The notes under the pieces were generated by a model. It ran no database searches. It was not told the DNA's origin and was given only the letters and a program-made list of their open reading frames with translations. The position numbers and the translations under genes are program-made. From positions 62,001-126,000 of the forward strand of contig JAWZYV010011915.1 of assembly GCA_038373885.1 (NCBI GenBank): a stretch of DNA of 64,000 nt. Reading direction: 5' to 3'. Origin of the DNA: Cheiracanthium punctorium (Eukaryota > Arthropoda > Arachnida > Araneae > Cheiracanthiidae). Positions 54,877 to 64,000 of this stretch are shown one piece after another (within the stretch, counting starts at the first letter, position 1; every line of letters starts with the position of its first letter).

Positions 54877-57633
54877 CAGGGATGAGAATACACAAATATG
54901 AAAAAAGAGGAAAAGTGCGTGAACGTAATTTCGACTTCGAGCAAAGTTCAAGCGCGTGATGCCCATTTTTGATATATATATATTACAACTATTTTATATC
55001 AACAATATATAGGTTACAATTATTTATTAAAATATTTTTATTTAAATTATAATTTTTATTATCTTTAAAAATTAAAATTCATAAACATTTATGTGCAATT
55101 TTAGATGCAGAACATTCAATAATGAAACAGAGGTTATCATTATTTAAAGGATGATCTTAAGCAATTTCACAAAATCTACAGTCAAGACAAAATCCTAGCT
55201 TTACAAAACAACTTTACTCTATTCTTTTGAAAGTGAATGCAATGTAATTTCTGGGGGTGAGGGGGGGGGGAATTACTTGATTTTCTATGAACTGTCTCTC
55301 ACGAAATTCCAAATATCATTAAATATTTCAAGCTTCCATAGATTTACCACAATTCATTATAAAATAGCCCAAGAACACAGAATATGGCACAGCAAAAGAA
55401 ATATATATCCAAAATGTTAAAAGTAAGTTCAACTTTTCTCTTACATCAGACAATAAAATCTATCCTGTAACTTTAAAAAGTTAACACTAACAAAAATACA
55501 TAGATATTTCAGAAAATTTAGGCCATATATGTTCCCAATAAAAATCTGCTGAATGCCATCTCATTTATTTTTCTCTCTCCTAACAAATGGGAGAGGGAGG
55601 AGGGGAAAGCTGACTAGTTGTATACCTGCCAACAACTAGGGTAGAGAATCCAGTAGATTTATGTATTACTATATCATAGTTTTAAACTTACAATTTCTTA
55701 TTTGTGACATAAACCATACATTGAAATTTTTCACACATTAAATTTCACTATCTTATCTATACAAAGTATTATTAATATTTTAAATAATAGAATTACACAA
55801 CATTACAATTTGTAAAATGAATAATTTGCTTTTTACAATAATTTATGTTTGAAATTTCAATTTTGCAGAAAGTCAGGAATGTTAAATGCAGGATTAGTAA
55901 ACAATATCAGAATGTAAATAATTCTTTTAATATAAAGTACAAAAAACCTTAATGTTTCTATAAAATTAAGAAAAAAAACCTTAATGTCACATAATTATAA
56001 TGCTTAAAAATAATTTTTAAATACAAATACTACTTTAAAAAGCAAAAATATGCAATTTATTTATTTACAGGGGGAAAAAATGAAATTACTTTACTGTTTA
56101 AAGTTTGTTAAACAATATATTGATTTTGATTTGTTTTAGAATTTGCAATCTTTCAACAAATAAATTTTCTTGCAGCCTGTGAACAGTTAATAATTCTACT
56201 TCAGTTACACAGTCTTATGTTTCTAGGAATTCAAAATATTGATCTCTTATGGAAATTTCTAGAGATACTGAAAGTTTTTCAACTTTCTCTCGAGCATATG
56301 AAGTCGTTTCAGAATTGTTTGCTTCTGGTTTTGAAACAGAGGAAATTATTTCAGCGCTGGTCAAATGATTAACAATTTGTGACTTATCAATTATCAAAAA
56401 TTCAAAATTTTTTCTTCGTGCAGGTTTGCAAACTGAGTACCTTCCAATTTGTGCACAATGTATTAGTTCAGCAGTTTTGATTTCAACTATTGATGACTTA
56501 AATCCAGTTATAGTGTTAAATTGAGAACTCTTACTTCCCTACTTCTCATAGACTATTTAAAAGTACTTTACTGCTAAGTTGAGACATAAGCATATCGTTG
56601 GCAGAGGGGGGTGGGGGTTGGAGAGGGGGCATGTGCCCCCCAAACTTTGTTTAGAAAACCATTCATTCCAAAACCTTTTTCCCCCCCCTTTATTTAAAAA
56701 CTTAAAGAAACATACCTATTTTTACTTTAGAATATGCTATGTGCGTGCTCCCCCACGTACACTTAAAAAAAAAAAAAAAAAAAAACCTTGCGTTTGCGTG
56801 ATGCTAACGCCTATGATTTAGGAAGCCAAATAACAGCCTATGATTTAATATAAACAATGTTTTTAATTTACAAAGAGGAACATTATTAAATAAATAAACG
56901 ATTGTTTGGGTAGTCAACAGCAGAGGAGGGAGAAAGAGAGAAATTCCATTTTTTTTTAAGTAAACAGTTCTTTCCTCTTCCACCGGACGGGCCAGCTGTT
57001 ATGCTGACAATGCTTGTATAATGCGTGCATCGGAGAATAATTGTTTGTTTTAAGCTTGGCATGTTGTGGGATTTATCTGATGCCTCAAAATTAATTCACT
57101 ATGAAAGCAATTTTTAAAAAAATGCAGATTGTAGAAAATTCTTAATTGTGATTTTCTTTGTTTATTTCCGCAGCGTTAATGCGGTTTATGATATCCAAAT
57201 GATTGCTTTCCATAACTGAGGACAGAAAACCGCAAAACGGAACAAGCCATAACATGTAATAAAATTCAGCGCTTATCGGAAGGAACAAACTTCGTGGAGG
57301 CTCTTTCGACTTTTGATCTCCTCATTGGATATTCCCATACTTCTTCGATGCGCGCATGCTTAGCAACGCTTCGATTGGCTTGGAGGAGTGGATCATAAAG
57401 GCTTCTCCTTGGACTCCAAGCCTGCAAGATTTTTGAATACGCAATAAGCATGGCCGAAGACGAATACGTGTTGGGGCTAGCAATACGGTCTTGAGATCGG
57501 TAAGCAAGATGTATTTTGGCGAATATATCTTTAAAAAAGAAAATTGCACTGAAAATATTTTTACACACAAAAAAGCGGGAAAAAAAAGCAAAATAAGCGG
57601 AAATAACCGAACCGCGGAAAATTCTCATCCCTG
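54877..57633. mobile_element. 2.76-kb hAT-type element inside the Tigger end
   Basis: Ends CAGGGATGAGAATA and (inverted) CAGGGATGAGAATTTTCC. TTTATAT is repeated at 54870-54876 and 57634-57640; this is 7 bases rather than the usual 8. The interior holds a G/C-run patch near 56600-56700 that may be another MITE, and a stretch near 56985-57090 related to the elements at 19.9 and 21.5 kb. The minus-strand frame 57266-57628 spans its right end and is probably not a gene. Confidence 0.82.
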
Positions 57634-57699
57634 TTTATATGACCTTTCAGCGTGGTCCTAAATAATTCCTACCTATTTTAATCTAACTGAAAATGCAAG

Positions 57700-59390
57700 T
57701 CTATCTCATAAAAAAAAAAAAAAAGAAATTTTGAAAGAATTCTATAAAAGTTCACCAATATGGTCAAATACTGGCTTGGCTAAAATGATGGGTGTACCTG
57801 TTTCTACCTTTAGACTTTTATTCAGTGCCAAAAAACTGCACCATACATTTGTGCCTATGGATCTTCAATAGGGAAAAAAAAAAAGCAAATGCAAGAGGAT
57901 AAATTTCCAGAAATGGAAAAAGTCTTACTGTAGTTTTTCAATCAGTGTTGTGCATCAAACATTCCAGTAAGTGGTACAGTACTGATGGAAATTGCCATGA
58001 AATTGAATATGGCAGACAGTGGCTTTACAGCAGGATGGTTATAGAAAATCAAAGCGTGCCGCAGGATCACATGTCAAGTTTTAAATGTGAATCAAGAGAG
58101 ATGTTCCAGCTCTGATTCTATCGCAGAATGGCACAAAATTCTGCCAGGCATAATTAGTGAATACCAAATTAGACTTTTTAATGTCGATGATATGGGTCTT
58201 TTTTACCATCTGGTGCAAAATTGGATTTTAGCATGCAAAAAATGTAACAGTAAAAAAAAGGCAAAGATTGCCTTACTGTGCTTTTTTATGTAAACAGTGA
58301 TGGAAGTAAAAAGATCACTACTTTGGTAGGGTAGGAGAACCAAAAAATCCTAAGTGTCTAAAGAACATCAAAATGCTATGACTGGATTATGATGCCAGTA
58401 AGAAGGCATGGATGATGACTGAAATTTTTACTACATGGCTGAAAAAATTGACAATGTTATGAAGAAGCAAAAACTAAAAATTTGGCTATTCAATGACCAA
58501 TGTTACAGTAAACCCACTGGATACTGATTTTTTGAAAAAATAAAAGTTATCTTCTTTATTCAAACGGCACAAGTGTGTTCAGCCATGTTATTTGGGCATG
58601 AGATGAACTCTTTGTAAAGTTCATCTCTGAAAAAAATGTTTCACAAATGCATGTGAATCCAAACACACTTAAGTACTTGTGTAACATATCTTTAGTTGAA
58701 ATGTCTCTCAAATGTAATATGTGGATGTAAAAAATTAATATGAGATGTGGATGCAAAAATTTGATTTCACTGTTTCACTGTAACTCAATTACATATTTAC
58801 AGGAACAGTATTCATGTCATTATAAAATGAGCATGAAAATATTTCAGATATTTAATCATAGTTGTTAATCCCAAGAAACCACTATCAAATGCAGTTTAAA
58901 GTTTATTTCTTTATTATATTCTCTATTATATTAGCATATCTCAAGAAATTCTTAGGTTGACTTTTTGTGAAGTTTCATAGTCCACTCTGATATGCAATCT
59001 TACACAAGGTTAGTTAACAATATAGTAACTCAATGTTATACCATAACTCAATATTATTAATTCTCAAGTTTTGATGAGATATTCTTCACTCAATTTTTGT
59101 TAATCTGTTTGTTTCATGTTACCTATCTTAGCAGGTTTTCTAAATTGGCATCAGATAATTCAACCTGATTAAGAATGAATTATAAAAAGCAGTTAACTTG
59201 CTCTTTGAAGCACTGAAGAGCCTAATCCCAAGAAAAAATTGTCCTCCATGCAGGGAATATGATTTTACTGGCTTGGTCTCAGGTACCAAAGACTACAATA
59301 AACTGCTTCAATTCACAAAAGCCAGATTTGCACATAAAAAATCTGATGATAATTTGAGTGATGATACAATAATCAATGAAGATGATTAGA
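57700..59390 (+). pseudogene. Tigger (TIGD-like) transposase relic
   Basis: ILKEFYKSSPIWSNTGLAKM then MGVPVSTFRLLFSA near 57729-57830 is the first helix-turn-helix. CASNIPVSGTVLMEIAMKLN near 57952 with TAGWL is the CENP-B-type second helix block. IISEYQIRLFNVDDMGLFYH (58150-58210) holds the first catalytic aspartate, and KIWLFNDQCYS near 58480 corresponds to the worn second block (LDNC.AH). Many stops and frame changes, and a missing LQP.DQG block, show long decay. Frames at 59198-59389 may be the C-terminal tail. Confidence 0.78.
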
Positions 59391-60482
59391 ATAGAGACAA
59401 CTTTTGATGAATACACAAATTGCAATGATGATGTGATTTACAGTGTTAATGATCTCAATCAGACTTTCCAGTCTGAATGGCATAGTTTATTTGTGGATTA
59501 AGGCCGACTGACTGTACTAGGGTCCAAGAGGAATCCCCTTCTTGAGGACCCTCTAAGAGATCCTAGTCTGTACTGAATGGTATAGTGACAGTGAGGATGA
59601 TGATGAATACCAAGAAATTGTTTCTCCAACTTTTGAAGATGCCATGAATTGCATGGAAACATTAACGGCATGATTAAAAAAAAAAAAAAATCATGCAATT
59701 TTGGTACATAAATACAAATAAATTAATTATTCAATGCACTTCAAAAATTTTAGAATGTCTCTCTACAAGCTGTACTGTACACTATAATAAACGATAAACC
59801 CGTATCAGTTTAGAAACTTTTGGAAAAAAATTCTTAAAAATGGAAAGTTTAGCAGGATGTGTCACTCTTCACAAATTTTCATTGCACAATTCTATATTGA
59901 AGAATTTTTTTGGAAAGCTTTATAAAAGGCACCATTGTTTTATTTATTAAGATAGGTAACACAGCTTATTAAGAATCATTCGGAATTTTTTCTAGTTTAT
60001 TTTAATTTGTGTATCAAGACTGAGAGGGAGATTTTTTTCTTCGAACTACACCCTTAAGAGCTTATTTTGTTAGGCACAATACCAGCATAAAAACTTTTCA
60101 GGACCTTGACTCATTGCACAAATCATTAATTAGAATTCAATGCCAATCACCACATAAAACCATTGAAAAAAATTTCTGTTAACTCGTAAAATGATTAAAG
60201 TTAAAAAACAAATTTGGTGCATCAAAAGAAAAAATAAAGGTATGTACATTTAAATTGCTTACTTTAATTTCTTTTACTTTTCTATTCTTTTTTTGAGGGG
60301 GGGGGTGTTATTTGTTTGTGTCAGTTTGTTTAATCTATAAATTTATTTACGTCAACACTTTAAACATTAAGTGAAAACAAATTACGTCTAGTTTTAGAAG
60401 TGAAAAATTGTTTATAAAATATTATTGGTTATATGGCATTTTTTGGTACTCTTTGATGTCATATAAACGATGCTCCACTGTA

Positions 60483-61059
60483 CAAAATTGCAAGATGGTA
60501 TGACAAGTTAATTCTTTAAGCCACGCATACTTTATTTAAATGAAATAGTTAACCTAATCTTAGGTAACTGGTACTTACAAGTTAAGAACTTTTAAAATTC
60601 TAAAAGTCTGAAAGAATTTTTGATAACTTAAACGAGCTTTAATGGCACAAAATTAAAGTGGAAGAGAGTTTAGTTCATGATAATTTTTAATAAGACCTAA
60701 TCAAAACTCTATTTAAAACATGAAAATATAGCACTTGTTGTAATGCTTGTAAGTACCAATGATACAAAAGATATTCCTTAATTTTATGGGTATTTTTTTT
60801 AATTACTTCCTTAAGTTCACATGATTTATAATCAATAAAATATTTTTGAAATTATTAAAAAGAAAGGAGTATTTTTGCATGTGTAAGGGTGGGTAACATA
60901 AAGGTAATTTGTCCTCAAAGTTGATGACAAACCTTAAATAAGAAAATAAACAAGAAGTTTCTCTCTAATAAAAAGAGGAGGGTTTTCATTTTTAACTAAA
61001 TATTATATGTAAATATTAAACTAAATGGAAAGACAAGTAAAGTAATGGCTCACAATATT
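60483..61059. other. Flanking sequence, nothing recognised
   Basis: AT-rich. Minus-strand ACTTTTAGAATTTTAAAAGT before GTAAGT near 60580 looks like a splice donor by chance and does not match AP-3 delta. Confidence 0.45.
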
Positions 61060-61065
61060 CATATC

Positions 61066-61623
61066 TATACCTGCCAACATATGAAAACATTTATCAGGAG
61101 CAACTTGGGAAAATTTCCGAAGTTTTGAAAGGTTTTCAGGAGCAGGTCGTGACACAATTTTTAAAAGGCTTTAACTTAATTATTCATGGTAAAAGTAATT
61201 AAAAATTAACCAAATAATGCATCAATAGTTAACTAATATCATAATTAGCATAGAAATATTAATCATAAGTTGTAAGATACATTTACACTAGACCCTTAAA
61301 AATGGAATTCAATTCATCTTATTTATTTCAAACATTAAAAAAAAAATAGATCAATGTAATTAGTATAAAGTAAATAATGAGTATTGAAAGCCACTCCTAC
61401 ATTTAAACTTGTAAAGCAATGAATCTTTTTTTTTTTTTTTTTCCCTCTCTCGTAGGATAAACACGTTCTTTTGGATTTAGCATGCATTTCTCTTGAATTT
61501 TTTTTTTAAAAGTTCAACTCCAAAGTTGGCTATTTTTCAGAGAAAATATCTTGTATGGAATATCCGGAGTAGTGAAATATTTACGGAGTTGCTCCGGAAG
61601 AACCAGAGCAGTTGGCAGGTATG
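61066..61623. mobile_element. 558-bp element, CATACCTGCCAAC family, 6-bp duplication CATATC
   Basis: Left end TATACCTGCCAACATATG (first base changed from C) and right end (inverted) CATACCTGCCAACTGCTCTG. CATATC is repeated exactly at 61060-61065 and 61624-61629. TTTCAGGAGCA- and GCTCCGG-type motifs lie near the ends. No coding sequence. Confidence 0.85.
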
Positions 61624-61629
61624 CATATC

Positions 61630-63140
61630 CATATATAGCAGGAAATATTGTAACACATTTAAAAGCTGATCCAATTTACAAAAGAAAAGGATAAATATAA
61701 AATAAAGGAAGAAAACAGAGCTTTCAATCATTCAATTTTTATAACTTAAAATAGTAATTTAGAAGAAACATTTAAACATTCCTTTGAGGCCTTTCTGAAA
61801 AAGAAAATTTATGGATTGGTACTAAGTGTTAATGACTGTCAAAGTTAGGAATATTCTGTCTTTCAGCATAAAGTATACATTAACCATGACTTATAATGTT
61901 AATATTTATGATATTTAAAAAGTAACTTATATAAATTTACTTAAAATATAGCAATTGAGTATAATACGTCCAATGAAGCATTGAGTATAATACGTCCAAT
62001 GAAGAAATTTAATTATTGAAAGGTTTTGTTATGCAATAAATAAATATTGATTTATGCATCAATAATTGATTTATGCAGTAATAAGTCCATCTCCCCCCCC
62101 CAAAAAAAAGAATATTAATTAGTAACATACAAAATTCTTTTAATATGTTATATGAATATTTTTAGTTACACCATACGTTTATAAGGCAGCTAATAATTAT
62201 GCTTTTATGTAAGAAAGTCTATAACAGATAGGATGAAATATTTATTTAGCACTCCTAATTTACCAAAAATTAATTCTAATACTATCCACAAGGAAATTAA
62301 AACTCTTATACCAATCTATACAATTAACTAATAACTATCCTTATTCTGTGTTAATCTATATAAATAAAATTAGACTTGTATGTACATTACTTGGATTCAA
62401 AAATTTTGCGATTTCTATCTAGTGTTCGCTAAGTGAGACTTAAAATAAAACAAACGGGTTCTTAACTCACAAAGCAACATTGTCTATTACTATTTTTATA
62501 CAGCAATTTAGCAGAGCTATAAAAGCTATTTGCAGAGTGAAATCTAAAAACAAGAAACTTGGCAGCGTGCAAATAATGACTAGAAATTGATGACTCATAA
62601 AAAAAATTAAAATAACTTTGCTTATTGAAGAAAAGTATAAGAAAATTTAATCACAGTTAAGTTAATCATAGTAAATTATCGCAGATAACAAGCATATTTA
62701 CTGCACCAACATAAGAGCTTTCATTTCACTAGAAATGTTAAAAGTGCAAGCAAAAGCCAAAGCTAATCGCTACACATTTGGACACGTATTTATACTTGCC
62801 GAACTATACAGTTAGCATAAAATTACGAGCACTGAGCATGATCGGAGAACGTCATCCCAGAGCAACACGTCCATGGAAGCTCAGCCGCCCGGTGGGAAAA
62901 ATTATAAACACACCATTCAGCGAATGGCCGGCATCTGGTAAAACATCGTCGTTAGCGATGAAAAGAACTTAACTTAGTAACTGCACACGGGAACTTTACC
63001 AAGCTCCAGATACACTCAAGTAATGATTCTTATGACTTAGGAAGAAGTCAAAGAAGCTTTTAAAAAGGTAAGTAACATTATTTAAGAGTGACAACAACAT
63101 ATTGAGTTGTAAGGGCTAATATTTGTTTCAAGTACCTGGG
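61630..63140. other. Flanking sequence; possible Helitron-type start near 62353
   Basis: TCTATATAAATAAAATTAGA near 62353 resembles the 5' ends of Helitrons, but no 3' hairpin with CTRR could be assigned. A GC-richer, CpG-containing patch at 62820-62960 has an open plus frame (62778-62972) of no known family. Short repeats ATTGAGTATAATACGTCCAA lie near 61957 and 61981. Confidence 0.35.
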
Positions 63141-63189
63141 AATCCAGCACAACCCTAAAAAAAAGTTTGTCTGTTATTCTGTTGTTCTG

Positions 63190-63565
63190 TCATTCTGTCC
63201 GTGATGTTTTTGTTTGTTCATGTATTGCATAAAAACAACTGAAGCAAATGAATGAAATTTGGTGGCATGATAGGTGGTCACCAACTTAAAATATAGGCAA
63301 CAAATTTAAAAAAAATCTTGTTTAGATTTTTAGATTTTGCAAAAATTGTTTCAAACTGTGCAAATTTTTGTTCGTGCATCATGTAATAACAACTAAAGCA
63401 AATGAAATGAAATTTGGTGACATGATAAGTGGTCACTGAACTTAAACTATAGGTGACGATTTAAAAAAAAAATTTGATTAGATTTTGAGAAAACAGTTTC
63501 AAATTGCGTACATTTATGTTCGCGCATCACATAACAATGACTAAAGCAAATGATATGAAATTTGG
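63190..63565. repeat. Tandem repeat, three diverged units of about 150 bp
   Basis: The phrase ACTGAAGCAAATGAATGAAA / ACTAAAGCAAATGAAATGAA / ACTAAAGCAAATGATATGAA (near 63239, 63384 and 63540) is each time preceded by a GTTCRYGCATCA-like phrase. In the first two units it is followed by TTTGGTGRCATGATARGTGG. Confidence 0.88.
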
Positions 63566-63855
63566 GACTATATTCCGTATACGGTGCATCGTTTGCATAT
63601 CGATGTTTTTGTTTACTAATTCTTGGCGAACACTCTGACGCTAGAGTGAGCGATGCACTGCCAAAGTGAAGTTACCTGCCGGTGGTATTTGTGACTGGCA
63701 ACCATAAAGAATACGTGTTTCGTCAGGTTTGGGAATTTAAAATTGTTTCTGTTATTGATGGAAAGGAATGAAATGTGTTATGTTAATATATGAAACGAAT
63801 TTGTGCGTGTTTGTTAGAAATATAGTGCGAATATAACAGCTAAATAAAAGAAAGC

Positions 63856-63925
63856 ATGATGGTGTTACGTTATAAGCCAGTGGGTGTTGGGGACATTTCT
63901 GAGCGGTTATTTAAAAAATTTATAG
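63856..63925 (+). CDS. Possible first coding exon of an unidentified gene
   Basis: ATGATG opens a frame reading MMVLRYKPVGVGDISERLFK then KFI, ending at ATAG before a strong GTAAGT donor. The sequence before it (63600-63855) is less AT-rich, contains several CpG pairs and looks unique, as a promoter and 5' leader would. I do not recognise the protein. The frame is too short to be significant by itself, and it points away from AP3D1. It could be a real gene next to or inside the AP3D1 5' intron, or chance. Confidence 0.35.
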
Positions 63926-64000
63926 GTAAGTGCTCTTTTTTAACGAATCTTTGCAATGTTTAAGGTTTTTAATGTGAATTTTAAATTGATATTTGATGTG

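Larger units (their letters stand above)
54857..60480 (+). mobile_element. Second pogo/Tigger element, split by a hAT-type element
   Basis: Left end CAGTGAAGCCTCATTTATAT (54857-54876) continues at 57634 after the inserted element with TTTATATGACC. The right end, inverted, is CAGTGGAGCATCGTTTATAT then GACATC. TA flanks lie at 54855-54856 and 60481-60482. Without the insert it is about 2.9 kb and carries a dead Tigger transposase. Confidence 0.88.

Noticed and set aside
57266..57628. 120-codon minus frame as a gene
   Set aside because: It starts in the terminal repeat of the hAT-type element and shows no domain; most likely chance.
60540..60620. AP3D1 exon with a GTAAGT donor on the minus strand near 60580
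   Set aside because: The short translated stretch does not match any part of AP-3 delta.
62353..63140. Helitron
   Set aside because: Only a weak TC...TATATAAATAAAA start was seen. No CTRR-ending hairpin or Rep/helicase sequence was found, so it is mentioned only as a possibility.
1..64000. CRISPR arrays, rRNA genes, bacterial-type operons
   Set aside because: No regularly spaced short repeats, rRNA blocks or operon structure were seen. The window is plainly eukaryotic.

Overview
This is AT-rich, intron-rich animal DNA, most likely from an arthropod. A chelicerate is possible, but that is a guess from the very large introns and the repeat mix. The only cellular gene identified with confidence is the middle of AP3D1, the delta subunit of the AP-3 adaptor complex, on the minus strand. 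Twelve exons between 54241 and 9795 join with GT/AG borders and matching phases into 539 uninterrupted codons. Roughly the first 360 and the last 250 residues lie outside the window or were not found. A possible first exon of an unidentified plus-strand gene lies at 63856-63925.

Almost everything else is mobile DNA in or around the AP3D1 introns. At 564-9187 four DNA transposons are nested: a short hAT-type element split by an 8.0-kb PIF/Harbinger element (perfect 29-bp inverted ends, TAA duplication), which holds a 905-bp hAT-type element, which holds a 271-bp hAT-type MITE. The Harbinger element still shows its two expected genes facing each other: a MADF-domain protein on the plus strand and a DDE transposase with two frameshifts on the minus strand.

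From 12 to 31 kb come a tRNA-derived SINE, a ZMYM1/hAT relic, several nonautonomous DNA elements, a 4.7-kb element at 18114-22855 holding two related smaller elements, a second SINE type, a palindromic MITE, a Tc1-like element interrupted by a hAT-type MITE, and a GTF2IRD2/ZBED-like hAT relic. From 33 to 46 kb lie a broken pogo/Tigger element inside a MITE, a Tc1 relic, a pogo-like MITE and a piggyBac-like element. From 46 to 64 kb lie a block of inverted and direct repeats, a Penelope-like endonuclease remnant, a long-inverted-repeat element whose arms carry tRNA-like and U4-snRNA-like sequence, a second Tigger relic split by a 2.76-kb hAT-type element, and short tandem repeats.

Two signals deserve most attention. 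One is a family of four elements (15.7, 25.1, 46.5 and 61.1 kb) that share CATA(G/C)CTGCCAAC ends and have exact 6-bp target duplications. The other is the inverted-repeat element at 51974-53669, whose arms combine a U4-like 5' end with an arginine-type tRNA-like region. No CRISPR array, rRNA or intact tRNA gene was seen.
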